Origin: Corynebacterium cystitidis | GTDB lineage: Bacteria; Actinomycetota; Actinomycetes; Mycobacteriales; Mycobacteriaceae | Assembly: GCF_900187295.1 (NCBI RefSeq) | Contig: NZ_LT906473.1 | Coordinates: forward strand, 868,001 to 932,000 | Direction: 5' to 3' | DNA: 64,000 nucleotides | Shown: positions 33,895 to 44,808 of the stretch, one piece after another | Layout: each line of letters begins with the position of its first letter | How positions within the stretch are numbered: position 1 is the stretch's first letter | Notes under the pieces: model-generated | Database searches by the model: none | Seen by the model: the letters and a program-made list of their open reading frames with translations, nothing else | What the model was told of the DNA's origin: nothing | Translations under genes and position numbers: made by a program

Positions 33895-35261
33895 GACTCC
33901 TCCTCGTCGTCGGCGTCCTCTGGGTATGTCAAAGGTGCCGGGATAGTAATCCCAATGGATGTGCCCTTGTCTGCCTCGGACTCCACCCAGGCTTGCCCAC
34001 CATGAACATCAGCGACCACCCGCATGATGGCGTGCGAGAGATGAGGCTGGTCTGCGAGCTGGTCAATCGCCAGGGGGTCGGGATCCCACTCAAAGAAAGC
34101 GGGCAGACTTTCGGCCTCGATTGCGGATGAACTATCGGTGGCGGAGACGGTCAGCTGACCGTCGACAAACCCCATGTGCATCGAGACGATCGGCTGTTTA
34201 GCACCATCATCAGCTTTGTCTGGGAGTCGGGACTGTGCTGATCGCGCTGCGTGGCGCGCAGCCGCAACGACGAGATCTGGGGTGACTTCGACCTCAGTGT
34301 CGTCAATATTTTGTGAGGAAAAGACAACCTGTGATCCCAGTTCATCGCGCACCGCCGTACGGACCCGGGTGTACAAGTGATCCAGAGTGGACGGTGCTGC
34401 TGAGGGCACTCGACGCCCCACGGGGAGGTCCTGTAAGGTACGCAGCGCATCTAGCGTATCGTCACGACCATCCACGGCGGTGCTGGCGTTTTCGAGTTGG
34501 TGGACGGTACGGCGCATGACCCCGCGGTGGGCGTGGTCTGTTGCGTCGACGCGAGCCAGCATTGTGTTGAACGTAGTCGCCAGTGCGTCTGCGTCAGGAT
34601 GTCCTGTCGTCTCGAGCGTTGAACCAGGCTTGATTAAGCTGAGATCGGATGCTTCGAGGCCAACTTGGCGGACCGGGTTGATCAGGCGTCCGGCGACGAT
34701 CCAGGCCACAATGATTGCGATGAGGATGGAACCGAACGCAATCAAAGTGATGAGCCTGAGATTCGATGCGACAACGTCGCGATCCTCCTCGAGGAAGCGG
34801 GCGATGATCAGTGTCGCTTCATCAGTTCCCGCCGTGATAGAAACTTTGCCCCACATGACTTCGCCGTGGGCTTGGTCATCAAAACCTCCGGAAGAATCCG
34901 GAGAGGCGAGAACGTCTGTGACTAGAGGGCCTTCTGCCGACAAGGGCCGGGGTGCTGTGGAATTCTCCACGAGCGCGCCGTCGACGACTGCAGCAATGGC
35001 TTCGCCAGAGTCAGGGGCCTGGCGCGCGAGGTAAACCTCGAAGAGCCGGCCAGCATCGGTGATTGGTTCACCAGTGTCTGGGTCCTTCGCGGTTTCTGCG
35101 TAGGTGGTAAATTCATCAATCTCTTGGGCAATGTCCGCTGTTGCTTCCTGGGTGGTTATTGAGTGCATAACCTGCCTGGTAGTTAACAGCATCACCGCGA
35201 AGGTGAGGATGATGAGGACGGCAAAGATGCCGACTATGCGAGAACGAAAATCTCGGCGCAT
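33891..35261 (-). CDS. Degenerate sensor histidine kinase-like protein
   Basis: The 456-residue product has the layout of a membrane sensor kinase. A first helix lies at about residues 9-27, an extracytoplasmic domain to about 165, and a second helix (LITLIAFGSILIAIIVAWIVAG) follows. A HAMP region with LINPVRQVGLEASDLS comes next, then a kinase-like end. The kinase motifs are eroded. Where SHELRTPL should be there is DHAHRGVMRRTVHQLEN. The N-box Asn is missing (VVAAARHAARSA). The DxGxG box reads TDSSSAIEA. Only the last block, HGGQAWVESEADKGTSIGITIP, looks normal. It probably cannot phosphorylate itself. No response regulator is near. It is the first gene of the SLC13-glxK operon, behind AGGAGG. 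A signalling or carrier-gating role is inference. Confidence 0.7.
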   Translation of the reverse strand: MRRDFRSRIVGIFAVLIILTFAVMLLTTRQVMHSITTQEATADIAQEIDEFTTYAETAKDPDTGEPITDAGRLFEVYLARQAPDSGEAIAAVVDGALVENSTAPRPLSAEGPLVTDVLASPDSSGGFDDQAHGEVMWGKVSITAGTDEATLIIARFLEEDRDVVASNLRLITLIAFGSILIAIIVAWIVAGRLINPVRQVGLEASDLSLIKPGSTLETTGHPDADALATTFNTMLARVDATDHAHRGVMRRTVHQLENASTAVDGRDDTLDALRTLQDLPVGRRVPSAAPSTLDHLYTRVRTAVRDELGSQVVFSSQNIDDTEVEVTPDLVVAAARHAARSAQSRLPDKADDGAKQPIVSMHMGFVDGQLTVSATDSSSAIEAESLPAFFEWDPDPLAIDQLADQPHLSHAIMRVVADVHGGQAWVESEADKGTSIGITIPAPLTYPEDADDEEES

Positions 35262-35425
35262 CGGGGTGTCCTCCTTGGTTTGGTAAGACGAATTAGAACG
35301 TCAAGAACCAAGTATGGAACCCCTAGGTGAAGCAGCCATGAGTTAGAAATGAAGAAGTTTTCACAGTGTCTGGACATTTCGTGTGCGGGGTGAAATGCCT
35401 GTTCAGAATCAGTGGAGGAAAACTG

Positions 35426-36331
35426 CTACAGAGTCGATGGTCGGGCCACAAACACCGTCGATAAGCGCTTTCCTTTCTCCTGAACAAGCGCAACGACTCG
35501 TCCATCAGGGCCGATGGCAGCATGTACCCCGTCGAGCCCGCGAGGTTGCAACCATTTGCCCATGGCCAAATCTGCGAATTCTCGCTCAGATACTTCCATA
35601 GCAGGCCAGACACGCTTCATCGCTTCATCGAGAGACAAGGAGAACGAGGGTGACTGTTCTAATTGCACAAGCGTTCGTGCATCATCGAGTCCGAACTGGC
35701 CTACTGCCTCTCGTCTTAAAGCGATCAGATGTGCCCCTGTCCCCAAGACCTCGCCGAGATCGCGCGCCAAAGCCCGGATATACGTCCCAGAGGAGCAATG
35801 CACGCGCACGTCAATATCTACCAGTTGGTCATGGGGTCGAATCTCTAAAATATCGAAGCTAAACACGGTGACGGGGCGTGCGGGGATCTCCACCTGCTTG
35901 CCCTCCCGCACCAATTCATGTGCGCGTTTGCCATCGATTTTTATTGCGGAGACTTTCGATGGGATTTGCATGATCTCACCAGTCAGGCCCCCAATAGCCT
36001 GGGTGATCTGTTCAACGGTGACGTCAGAGGCATCTGCCGTCGAGGTGATGTCTCCGTCAGCATCTTCGGTGGACGTGGCCTGCCCCAAGCGGACAGTGGC
36101 GGCATAAACCTTGTCATGGGCCACGAAATGCGCCAGCAACTTCGTGCCCCTGCCCAGGCCGGCGATCAGGACACCGGTGGCCATCGGATCAAGTGTGCCC
36201 GAGTGACCCACTTTGCGTGTGCCGAAGAAACGCCGCAGACGTGCCACCACGTCATGGCTTGTCATACCCTGGGGCTTATCGACGACCACAATGCCGGAAT
36301 CGGACAGGGGATCATGCAGGTGTTGGTTCAT
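35426..36331 (-). CDS. truB: tRNA pseudouridine-55 synthase
   Basis: TruB makes the pseudouridine of the T loop. The 301-residue product has the motif I GIVVVDKPQGMTSHDVVARLRR, KVGHSGTLDPMATGVL with the catalytic Asp, and KVYAATVRLGQATSTEDADGD. IPSKVSAIKIDGKRAHELVREG, CSSGTYIRALARDLGE and a small PUA-like end follow. The start is ATG 36331. CATACT on the minus strand (36345-36340) lies 8 bases upstream. It is divergent from ribF, whose -10 box is only a few bases away. Confidence 0.92.
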   Translation of the reverse strand: MNQHLHDPLSDSGIVVVDKPQGMTSHDVVARLRRFFGTRKVGHSGTLDPMATGVLIAGLGRGTKLLAHFVAHDKVYAATVRLGQATSTEDADGDITSTADASDVTVEQITQAIGGLTGEIMQIPSKVSAIKIDGKRAHELVREGKQVEIPARPVTVFSFDILEIRPHDQLVDIDVRVHCSSGTYIRALARDLGEVLGTGAHLIALRREAVGQFGLDDARTLVQLEQSPSFSLSLDEAMKRVWPAMEVSEREFADLAMGKWLQPRGLDGVHAAIGPDGRVVALVQEKGKRLSTVFVARPSTL

Positions 36332-36339
36332 AACTGACA

Positions 36340-36354
36340 AGTATGCCGTAATCT
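36340..36354. promoter_or_regulatory. Divergent -10 boxes, truB and ribF
   Basis: TAATCT (36349-36354) lies 7 bases before the ribF GTG. On the minus strand CATACT (36345-36340) lies 8 bases before the truB ATG. Both mRNAs would be leaderless, and the two promoters are separated by three bases. Confidence 0.5.
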
Positions 36355-36361
36355 AAGGGAC

Positions 36362-37327
36362 GTGGATATTTGGTACGGACTAGACACTGTTCCTGACAGC
36401 CTCACTGCATCGGTGGTGACCATTGGCGTGTTCGATGGGGTACACCGCGGACACCAGCGGTTAATTGCCACAGCGGTTGAGTCCGCCCGTACCAGCGGTG
36501 TACCTAGCGTGCTGATGACCTTTGACCCACACCCCATTGCAGTATTCGCTCCCGAGCGCACGCCGACGATGCTCTCGACGCTGACAGGGCGCGCAGAACT
36601 GGTAGCGGAGCTCGGCGTAGACCATCTGTTGGTTGTGGACTTCACGCGCGAGCTCGCTGGGGTTTCTCCCGAGGATTACTTCACCACCGTGCTCGTCGAT
36701 ACGCTCAAGGCGCGCTGCGTGGTAGTCGGCGAGAATTTCACATTCGGGGCAGACGCTGCCGGAACAGCCGACACGATGCGCGACTTGTGCCAGCGTCACA
36801 ATGTCAATGTGCAGATTGTGGATTTACTATTCGACGATGGCCAACGTGTGTCTTCCACCTTTATTAGGCAGCGACTGTCTGCCGGCGATATCCCTGCAGC
36901 AAATGAGGCGTTGGGGCGCAACTATGCTGTGGTTGCAGAAATTGAACATGGAGCAGGCCGTGGTGGTAAAGAACTCGGATACCCCACCGCCAACCAATAC
37001 TTTTCGGAGTCTGTCGCTCTACCGGCTGACGGTGTGTACGCCGGCTGGTTTACTGTACTGGGTAGTCAACCTATCGACGGAGATATGCAGCCAGGCGTGC
37101 GGTACCCGGCAGCGATTTCGATTGGGACAAATCCGACATTTGGTGATCATCGCCGCTCGGTTGAATCGTTTATCTTGGGCCAAGAGGCAGACCTTTATGG
37201 CAAAATCGCAAAAGTTGAGTTTGTGAAAAAGGTTCGTGACATGGTCAAATTCCACTCTGTCGAGGAACTACTAAAGAATATGGCGCGAGATGTGAGAACC
37301 ACTCGCGAGGTGCTTGGCCTACAGTAG
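36362..37327 (+). CDS. ribF: Bifunctional riboflavin kinase/FAD synthetase
   Basis: The enzyme makes FMN and FAD from riboflavin. The 321-residue product has the N-terminal nucleotidyltransferase domain (VVTIGVFDGVHRGHQRLI, LMTFDPHP, VVGENFTFG, VSSTFIRQRL) and the C-terminal kinase domain (GRGGKELGYPTANQYF, LPADGVYAGWF, SIGTNPTFGDHRRSVESFIL). The start GTG 36362 is set by TAATCT 7 bases upstream (leaderless). Confidence 0.95.
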   Translation: MDIWYGLDTVPDSLTASVVTIGVFDGVHRGHQRLIATAVESARTSGVPSVLMTFDPHPIAVFAPERTPTMLSTLTGRAELVAELGVDHLLVVDFTRELAGVSPEDYFTTVLVDTLKARCVVVGENFTFGADAAGTADTMRDLCQRHNVNVQIVDLLFDDGQRVSSTFIRQRLSAGDIPAANEALGRNYAVVAEIEHGAGRGGKELGYPTANQYFSESVALPADGVYAGWFTVLGSQPIDGDMQPGVRYPAAISIGTNPTFGDHRRSVESFILGQEADLYGKIAKVEFVKKVRDMVKFHSVEELLKNMARDVRTTREVLGLQ

Positions 37328-37385
37328 GTAGTGTTCTTTTTCGTCGTGAAGCCGTTCACGGATATAGGCAAGGAGACCGCCCTTT

Positions 37386-38348
37386 ATGGCACGCAAGATC
37401 ATTCTCGATCTCGATACCGGCATTGATGATGCCCTCGCACTGGCGTACGCGCTTGGCTCTGAGGAGCTTGAACTTATCGGTGTGACCGGCACTTACGGAA
37501 ATGTGTTAGTAGAAACCGGGGTGCGCAACTCGCTGGCAATCCTCGAATTGTTTGGTCGGACCGACGTTCCTGTGTTCGCTGGCCCAGATCACGCCCGCAA
37601 GCGTGACTCTTTCGAGGTGCTGGAAATCTCAGAGTTCATCCACGGGGCTAATGGGATCGGCGGGGCAGAGCTGCCAGAGCCGACGCGCCACGTAGAGCGC
37701 AAGTCTGCGGTGGATTTCATGGTGGAGTCCGTACGTGAGTACGGTGATGACCTCGTGATTGTCCCTACTGGCCCGTCGACCACTGTGGCTGCAGCGATCG
37801 AGGCTGACGAGGACTTTGCAAACAATGCGCATATCGTGATGATGGGTGGCGCACTAACCGTGCCCGGCAATGTCTCCGCCTGGGCTGAGGCGAACGTTAA
37901 CCAGGACCCAGAGGCTACGGATCTTCTGTTCAAGCGTGCCAAGGATGTCACCATGATCGGCCTGGATGTCACCCTGCAGACTTTGCTCACCAGTGAAGAA
38001 ACCGCGAAGTGGCGGGCACTAGGGACCACCGGTGGCAACTTTTTGGCTGATGCCACCGACTACTACATCAAGGCGTACGAGACCACCAGCCCGCATCTGG
38101 GTGGTTGTGGGTTGCACGATCCGTTGGCTGTCGCTGTGGCGGTGGACCCTTCACTGGTTACCACCATTGGTGTGAACATGAAGTGCGACACCGAGGGCGC
38201 TACCCGCGGCCGGACCATTGGTGACGAAGAGCGCCTCAACGATGGTGTGAAGACCGCGCAGGTTGCTGTTGCTGTCGATGTGCAGCGCTTCTTGGGAGAG
38301 TTCATGCAGCGGTTGACTGTTCTGGCAAAGAACACCCCTGCGGTATAG
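37386..38348 (+). CDS. Inosine-uridine-type nucleoside hydrolase
   Basis: The 320-residue product is an N-ribohydrolase, which splits nucleosides into base and ribose. It shows the calcium-binding DLDTGIDDALAL motif, IGVTGTYGNV, VPVFAGPDHA, IVPTGPSTTVAAAIE, IVMMGGALTVPGNVSAWAEANVNQDPEA, and GLHDPLAVAVAVDP with the second Asp-His region. Start ATG 37386 follows AAGGAG by 10 bases. It may salvage imported or released nucleosides; base preference is not clear. Confidence 0.87.
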   Translation: MARKIILDLDTGIDDALALAYALGSEELELIGVTGTYGNVLVETGVRNSLAILELFGRTDVPVFAGPDHARKRDSFEVLEISEFIHGANGIGGAELPEPTRHVERKSAVDFMVESVREYGDDLVIVPTGPSTTVAAAIEADEDFANNAHIVMMGGALTVPGNVSAWAEANVNQDPEATDLLFKRAKDVTMIGLDVTLQTLLTSEETAKWRALGTTGGNFLADATDYYIKAYETTSPHLGGCGLHDPLAVAVAVDPSLVTTIGVNMKCDTEGATRGRTIGDEERLNDGVKTAQVAVAVDVQRFLGEFMQRLTVLAKNTPAV

Positions 38349-38404
38349 CGTTGCTGAGAAAGCCAAGTTAGCCACGTTTTGGTTTTTGTTTTGGTTTTTG
38401 TTCG

Positions 38405-38430
38405 GACCTCGGGTATTCTCTTCCGAGGTC
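38405..38430 (+). terminator. Hairpin between nucleoside hydrolase and rpsO
   Basis: GACCTCGG (38405-38412) and CCGAGGTC (38423-38430) are perfect 8-bp arms around ten bases, followed by TTT. It could end the nucleoside hydrolase transcript or be part of an S15-regulated rpsO leader. Just upstream, TTTTGGTTTTTG occurs as a short direct repeat. Confidence 0.5.
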
Positions 38431-38520
38431 TTTCGCATCGTCACTGTGGTCCACAGCAGTGCGCGCGATTCTATGACTTTTTCGAAGAATGTGGACTGAA
38501 ATAAACAAGGAGTAACTCTC

Positions 38521-38790
38521 ATGGCACTGTCCACCGAGAAGAAGGCTGAAATCCTCAAGGAGTACGGCCTGCACGAAACCGACACTGGTTCCACCGAAGC
38601 ACAGGTTGCGTTGCTTACTGAGCGCATCAATAACCTGACCGAGCACCTGAAGTTCCATAAGCACGATCACCACTCCCGTCGTGGTCTGCTGCTGCTGGTT
38701 GGTCGCCGTCGTGGTCTGCTGAAGTACCTGGCAAGCAACAACGTTGAGCGCTACCGTGACCTGATCGCGCGCCTTGGCCTGCGTCGCTAA
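38521..38790 (+). CDS. rpsO: 30S ribosomal protein S15
   Basis: The 89-residue product is a full-length S15, which binds the central domain of 16S rRNA. It has [53 protein letters not shown]. Start is ATG 38521 behind AAGGAG. It precedes pnp, as in most bacteria, with a terminator between them. Confidence 0.97.
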   Translation: MALSTEKKAEILKEYGLHETDTGSTEAQVALLTERINNLTEHLKFHKHDHHSRRGLLLLVGRRRGLLKYLASNNVERYRDLIARLGLRR

Positions 38791-38809
38791 GATTTTTGCT
38801 TCAATGCTC

Positions 38810-38821
38810 GCTTAACGACGA
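38810..38821 (-). repeat. Recurrent 12-mer, copy 6
   Basis: Exact copy on the minus strand in the 3' region of rpsO, directly before its terminator. It is flanked by GCTCG/CGAGC, which makes a small hairpin. Confidence 0.9.
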
Positions 38822-38827
38822 GCACCT

Positions 38828-38866
38828 ACCGCCCATCGTCTTCTTTTGCAGAGGGGGATGGGCGGT
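38828..38866 (+). terminator. Intrinsic terminator after rpsO
   Basis: ACCGCCCATC (38828-38837) and GATGGGCGGT (38857-38866) form a 10-bp stem, followed by TTTATTTC. A copy of the recurrent 12-mer lies just before it (38810-38821). Confidence 0.85.
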
Positions 38867-39021
38867 TTTATTTCGGTGGCAATCTGACGCTCGGTGGAGT
38901 CGGTATGTCGATCCGGGCAAACTATCCTCATTCCTGGTAATGTAGCGCCCATCACCAAATATCTTTTAAGCGGCGACACCGAAGATCGCCGGGATTAACC
39001 CCAAAGGAAAGGGATCCTTCT

Positions 39022-41301
39022 TTGAGTAACTTCACCCCTGATAACTCCGTTGAATTTCTAGTCGATGATGATTACGGAATCACTGAAGCTGTAGCAACGA
39101 TTGACAATGGCCGCTTTGGTACTCGTACCATCCGCTTTGAAACTGGCCAGCTGGCGCGCCAAGCTGATGGGTCTGTGACCACCTACCTCGATGATGACAC
39201 CATGCTACTGGCTACCACCACCGCGTCGAACAATCCACGTGAGGGCTTCGATTTTTTCCCCCTGACTGTTGATGTCGAAGAGCGGATGTATGCGGCAGGA
39301 AAACTGCCCGGGGGCTTCTTCCGTCGCGAAGGTCGCCCGTCCACAGAAGCTATCCTCGCATGTCGTTTGATAGACCGTCCTTTGCGCCCGACATTTGTGA
39401 AGGGATTGCGTAATGAGGTCCAGGTTGTCATCACTGTGATGTCCCAAAACCCGGAGGATTACTACGATGTAGTTGCCATTAACGGCGCTTCTGCCGCAAC
39501 CCAGTTGTCGGGCCTGCCGGTCTCTGGCGCTGTTGGTGGTGTGCGAGTGGCGCTTATCGCTGACGACAACCACCCAGAAGGCCAGTGGGTCGCGTTCCCC
39601 AACCATGAGCAGCACCAGCGCGCATTATTCGAGATGGTTGTTGCAGGCCGGATGGTCACGCGTAAGCAGGGCCGCAAGAAAGTCGACGATGTGGCGATCA
39701 TGATGGTTGAGGCCGGTGCTGGTGTCAACGTGGTGGAGCAGGTTAAAAACGGTGCGATCGCGCCGACCGAATCTGTCGTTGCTGAGGGGATCGAGGCTGC
39801 TAAGCCATACATCCAAACTCTGTGCGAGGCGCAGGCTGGACTGGCGCAGCGCACTGCGAAGGAAACCCAGGAGTTTCCGCTGTTCCCGGCTTATACCGAC
39901 GAGATATACAAAGCGGTGGATAAGAAAGCGCGCAAGAAGCTCGGCGGGATCATGACTATTGCTGGTAAGCAGGATCGCGATGACGCCTCGAACGAATACA
40001 TGGAGCAGATTGAAGACTCCCTGTTGGATAAGTTCGAGGATGAGTTGGGTGAGGAGGGTGCATCGAAGCAGATTCGTGCTGCGTTTAACGCTGTGATGAA
40101 AGATGTTGTTCGCGGCAAGATCTTGGCTGAGGGCTATCGCATCGATGGTCGCAGCACCACCGATATTCGTGACCTGGGTGTCGAAGTGGACCTCATCCCG
40201 CGTGCGCACGGCTCAGCACTGTTTGAGCGTGGCGAGACCCAGATTTTGGGCGTGACTACCCTGGACATGCTGAAGATGGAGCAGCAGCTGGACTCTTTGC
40301 ACCCTGAGAAATCCAAGCGCTACATCCACCACTACAACTTCCCTCCGTACTCCACCGGTGAGACGGGGCGGGTTGGTTCACCGAAGCGCCGTGAGATTGG
40401 CCATGGTGCGTTGGCCGAACGCGCTTTGGAGCCTGTCATCCCCTCGCGTGAGGATTTCCCGTATACCATCCGCCAGGTATCTGAGGCACTCGGCTCCAAT
40501 GGCTCGACGTCGATGGGCTCTGTGTGTGCGTCGACGTTGTCGCTTTACAATGCAGGTGTTCCGCTAGCCGCCCCTGTAGCGGGTATCGCCATGGGTCTGA
40601 TTTCCGGTGAGGTTAATGGCAAGACCAAGTACGTAGCCCTGACCGATATCCTGGGCGCGGAAGACGCGTTCGGCGATATGGATTTCAAGGTTGCCGGTAC
40701 CCCTGATTTCATCACCGCGCTGCAGCTAGACACCAAGCTGGACGGCATTCCTTCCAAGGTTTTGGCTGATGCTCTAGAGCAGGCGAAGGAGGCCCGTGAA
40801 GCGATCTTGGATACGATGGCTGAGGTTATCGAAGAGCCTGACGAGATGAGCCCGTTTGCTCCGAAGATCACCACCATTAAGGTGCCAGTAGCCAAGATTG
40901 GTGAGGTCATTGGCCCGAAGGGTAAGACGATCAACCAGATCACCGAGGATACTGGTGCAAACATCTCCATCGAGGACGATGGTACCGTGTTCATTTCTGC
41001 AGCGTCAGGTGAGGCTGCTGATGAGGCGATTGAGCAGGTTAACTCGATTGCTAACCCACAGATGCCTAAGGTGGGCGAGCGCTTCCTGGGCACCGTAGTG
41101 AAGACCGTGGCGTTCGGTGCGTTCGTTTCCCTGACTCCAGGTAGGGATGGCCTCGTGCACATCTCCAAACTGGGCGGAAGCAAGCGCATCGATAAGGTCG
41201 AAGACGTTGTAAACGTAGGCGACAAGATCCAGGTCGAGATCGCTGATGTAGATAACCGTGGCAAGATCTCTTTAGTGCCAGTCGGCGAGGATGAAGACTA
41301 A
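39022..41301 (+). CDS. pnp: Polyribonucleotide nucleotidyltransferase
   Basis: PNPase degrades RNA from the 3' end with phosphate. The 759-residue product has two RNase PH domains ([20 protein letters not shown]...[28 protein letters not shown] and [32 protein letters not shown]...[24 protein letters not shown]). A KH domain ([29 protein letters not shown]) and an S1 domain ([28 protein letters not shown]) follow. Start is TTG 39022 after GGAAAGGGA. It ends before a hairpin shared with the converging lipoprotein gene. Confidence 0.96.
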   Translation: MSNFTPDNSVEFLVDDDYGITEAVATIDNGRFGTRTIRFETGQLARQADGSVTTYLDDDTMLLATTTASNNPREGFDFFPLTVDVEERMYAAGKLPGGFFRREGRPSTEAILACRLIDRPLRPTFVKGLRNEVQVVITVMSQNPEDYYDVVAINGASAATQLSGLPVSGAVGGVRVALIADDNHPEGQWVAFPNHEQHQRALFEMVVAGRMVTRKQGRKKVDDVAIMMVEAGAGVNVVEQVKNGAIAPTESVVAEGIEAAKPYIQTLCEAQAGLAQRTAKETQEFPLFPAYTDEIYKAVDKKARKKLGGIMTIAGKQDRDDASNEYMEQIEDSLLDKFEDELGEEGASKQIRAAFNAVMKDVVRGKILAEGYRIDGRSTTDIRDLGVEVDLIPRAHGSALFERGETQILGVTTLDMLKMEQQLDSLHPEKSKRYIHHYNFPPYSTGETGRVGSPKRREIGHGALAERALEPVIPSREDFPYTIRQVSEALGSNGSTSMGSVCASTLSLYNAGVPLAAPVAGIAMGLISGEVNGKTKYVALTDILGAEDAFGDMDFKVAGTPDFITALQLDTKLDGIPSKVLADALEQAKEAREAILDTMAEVIEEPDEMSPFAPKITTIKVPVAKIGEVIGPKGKTINQITEDTGANISIEDDGTVFISAASGEAADEAIEQVNSIANPQMPKVGERFLGTVVKTVAFGAFVSLTPGRDGLVHISKLGGSKRIDKVEDVVNVGDKIQVEIADVDNRGKISLVPVGEDED

Positions 41302-41322
41302 AGATTACGCACACGCTTTTTC

Positions 41323-41354
41323 AACGACGATGAGCCGGAGGGTTTATCGTCGTT
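41323..41354. terminator. Hairpin after pnp, built partly from the 12-mer
   Basis: AACGACGAT (41323-41331) and ATCGTCGTT (41346-41354) form a perfect 9-bp stem with a 14-base loop between two convergent genes. The right arm lies within the recurrent 12-mer TCGTCGTTAAGC (41347-41358). TTTTT directly precedes the left arm, which would give a U-tract for the leftward transcript. Confidence 0.6.
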
Positions 41355-41358
41355 AAGC
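41347..41358 (+). repeat. Recurrent 12-mer, copy 7
   Basis: Exact copy after pnp; it provides the right arm of the hairpin between convergent genes. Confidence 0.9.
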
Positions 41359-41375
41359 GTGCTCGCTTAAGTGCA

Positions 41376-41990
41376 CTAGCTAGCGAAGTCGACCACGACG
41401 CGGGTGGGGTTTTCTAGCAGTGTGACCGAGTAAGGGCGTTGCGTGTCTAGGCCCACAAAGTACTGGGTGTCTGCCTCGAACACTCCACCATGGGTGACGC
41501 CTTTGATGTGGCCGGCCTGCAGATCCATCGGGCCGGTTTGAATCAGCGGGCTGTCCCAGTCGCCCAGGTGCATGGGGGTGCCGTGGATCATGATTTCAAA
41601 TGCTGCATTGCCAGCGACTTCGATGGGAAGTCCTGAGGCTTGCTGCAGTGGCTGGTCGGTGTACCCCGCGTGGAACCCAGGAGTACCTGTGCCCGTGAAT
41701 TCGAAGACGACGCGGTCGAAGCCATTGTGCTCCCCGACGCGGACATCAGCAATAACTAGCTCGCCGAGGTTCGGACTCATGAAGGACGACGGTTTTGTTG
41801 AGGCAGCACCCAGCATGACCTCGCCGTTAGGGTCTGTGGTTTCCGCTGCGGTGGGTTCCTCGGCTTCCTTCAAAGCGGTGGATGCTGTTTGTGGGTCTGT
41901 GGCGAGGGAGTCGTCGCTGGACGAACATCTGGCCAGCATGACGCCCGCAACCAATGGTAGGGAAATGAGTGCGAGTGTCTTATGTTTCAT
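41376..41990 (-). CDS. Lipoprotein with AMIN-like domain
   Basis: The 204-residue product has a lipoprotein signal (MKHKTLALISLPLVAGVMLARC, Cys near residue 22), an acidic linker rich in Thr and Ala, and a beta-rich domain. That domain starts LVIADVRVGEHNGFDRVVFEFTGTGTPGFHAGY and ends NPTRVVVDFAS. The pattern is that of AMIN-like domains, which often bind cell-wall material. TACCGT on the minus strand lies 6 bases before the ATG, so it may be leaderless. Function is not known. Confidence 0.72.
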   Translation of the reverse strand: MKHKTLALISLPLVAGVMLARCSSSDDSLATDPQTASTALKEAEEPTAAETTDPNGEVMLGAASTKPSSFMSPNLGELVIADVRVGEHNGFDRVVFEFTGTGTPGFHAGYTDQPLQQASGLPIEVAGNAAFEIMIHGTPMHLGDWDSPLIQTGPMDLQAGHIKGVTHGGVFEADTQYFVGLDTQRPYSVTLLENPTRVVVDFAS

Positions 41991-43060
<1,070 letters not shown>

Positions 43061-43070
43061 GGAGGGGTAA

Positions 43071-43823
43071 ATGTCGCAGCCTACGCAGCTCGATGTTCAG
43101 CTGATTGCGGCTACCCGATTTACTGCTCCCGTGGATGTGGAGTGGGAAGCGGATCAGACTGCTACTGATGCCGAGGGGCTGGTGGAGTTCGCCGGCCGTG
43201 CGTGTTACGAAACTTTCAATAAGCCAAACCCTCATACGGCGACGAATGAGACTTATCTCCGGCACATTATGGAGGTTGGGCACCACGCGTTGCTCGAACA
43301 TGCCACGGCCACCGTCTATATCCGGGGGTTATCCCGCTCGGCAACGCACGAGATGGTCCGGCATCGCCACTTTTCCTTCTCGCAGTTGTCGCAGCGTTTC
43401 GTCCATTCGGATACCAACCATGTGGTGGTTCCAGAGCTCATCGCTCAGGATGAGGAGTTGACGCACCTTTTCCTCCGCGCTGTTGATGAATCGCGATTTG
43501 TCTATGATGAGCTGCTCGACGCGCTCGAAGAGAAGCTTGCCGACGAACCCAATGCACTTCTGCGGAAAAAGCAGGCACGCCAAGCTGCGCGTGCCATCTT
43601 GCCCAACGCCACGGAGTCACGCATTGTCGTCACGGGGAATTTTCGGACCTGGCGTCACTTCATCGCTGCGCGTGCGACTGAGCATGCCGACGTAGAAATT
43701 CGCAATCTCGCTGTGACCTGTCTCAAAATTTTGCAAGACCAGGCTCCCGCGCTGTTTGATGACTTTTTGGTCACCACTTTGGCCGATGGTTCTGAGATGG
43801 CAGCCAGCCCATACATTAACTAA
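43071..43823 (+). CDS. thyX: Flavin-dependent thymidylate synthase
   Basis: ThyX makes dTMP from dUMP with FADH2 and methylene-tetrahydrofolate. The 250-residue product carries the ThyX signature [13 protein letters not shown], together with [19 protein letters not shown] and [26 protein letters not shown]. Placement between dapB and dapA is typical for corynebacteria and mycobacteria. Start is ATG 43071 behind GGAGGGG. Confidence 0.95.
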   Translation: MSQPTQLDVQLIAATRFTAPVDVEWEADQTATDAEGLVEFAGRACYETFNKPNPHTATNETYLRHIMEVGHHALLEHATATVYIRGLSRSATHEMVRHRHFSFSQLSQRFVHSDTNHVVVPELIAQDEELTHLFLRAVDESRFVYDELLDALEEKLADEPNALLRKKQARQAARAILPNATESRIVVTGNFRTWRHFIAARATEHADVEIRNLAVTCLKILQDQAPALFDDFLVTTLADGSEMAASPYIN

Positions 43824-43897
43824 AGAGGAGTTTGCGACACACCAATTGCTGTGGTGGGTTGCACGCTTAAGCAAAGAAGAAGGTAATCTAGAGCCTC

Positions 43898-44806
43898 ATG
43901 GGCATTACTTTGACAGCAAACGTCGGAGCATCTGACTTCGGCACCGTCTGCGTCGCCATGGTCACTCCGTTTGATCAGGATGGCGCTCTCGATCTCGACG
44001 CAGGTCGAAAGCTGGCGGCCCACCTCGTGGATAACGGAATCGACTCGCTTGTCCTCGCGGGCACTACCGGCGAATCGCCCACCACCACCACCGAAGAGAA
44101 GATGGCACTCCTGAAGGCTGTCAAGGAAGAGGTGGGAGGCAGCGCGACCTTGATCGCCGGTGCAGGCACTAACGATACACGTAGCTCTATTGCATTAGCC
44201 GAGGCATCTGCCGAGGCCGGTGCCGATGCACTGCTGGTGGTTACTCCGTATTATTCGAAGCCTTCCCAAGAGGGGTTGGTGCAGCACTTCACCGAGGTTG
44301 CGGGGGCAACCGATTTGCCTATTTGTCTCTATGACATTCCAGGCCGTTCCGGAGTTCCTATCGCTGCTGATTCAATCCGGACGCTGGCGAAGCTTCCTAC
44401 GATTAAGGCGATGAAGGATGCTAAGGGTGATCTGTTTGAGGCTGCCCCATTAATTCAGGAAACTGGTCTCGCCTGGTATTCTGGCGATGACCCGTTGAAC
44501 GTGCCATGGCTCGCGCTCGGTGCCACCGGATTCATTTCGGTGGTTGGACATGCAGCGCCTGCACTTCTGCGTGAATTATACACAAGCTTTGAGGAAGGCG
44601 ACCTCGCCCGAACCCGGGAAATCAACGCCAACACCATGCATGTGCTTGCTACTCAGCAGGCAATTTTGGGTGGTGCAACTTTTGCTAAGACAGCTCTGCG
44701 TTTGCAGGGCATTGATGTGGGGGAACCTCGTTTGCCAGTCGCTGCAGCTAGTAGCCAGCAAATTGAGGCTCTCCGTGAAGATTTGAAGAAGGCTGGAGTC
44801 CTCTGA
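43898..44806 (+). CDS. dapA: 4-hydroxy-tetrahydrodipicolinate synthase
   Basis: DapA condenses pyruvate with aspartate semialdehyde, the first step of the lysine branch. The 302-residue TIM-barrel protein shows [57 protein letters not shown] (with the catalytic Tyr), [12 protein letters not shown] and [10 protein letters not shown] with the Schiff-base Lys. It starts at ATG 43898, 8 bases after TAATCT (43884-43889), so it is probably leaderless and separate from thyX. rnj follows after two bases. Confidence 0.95.
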   Translation: MGITLTANVGASDFGTVCVAMVTPFDQDGALDLDAGRKLAAHLVDNGIDSLVLAGTTGESPTTTTEEKMALLKAVKEEVGGSATLIAGAGTNDTRSSIALAEASAEAGADALLVVTPYYSKPSQEGLVQHFTEVAGATDLPICLYDIPGRSGVPIAADSIRTLAKLPTIKAMKDAKGDLFEAAPLIQETGLAWYSGDDPLNVPWLALGATGFISVVGHAAPALLRELYTSFEEGDLARTREINANTMHVLATQQAILGGATFAKTALRLQGIDVGEPRLPVAAASSQQIEALREDLKKAGVL

Positions 44807-44808
44807 AT

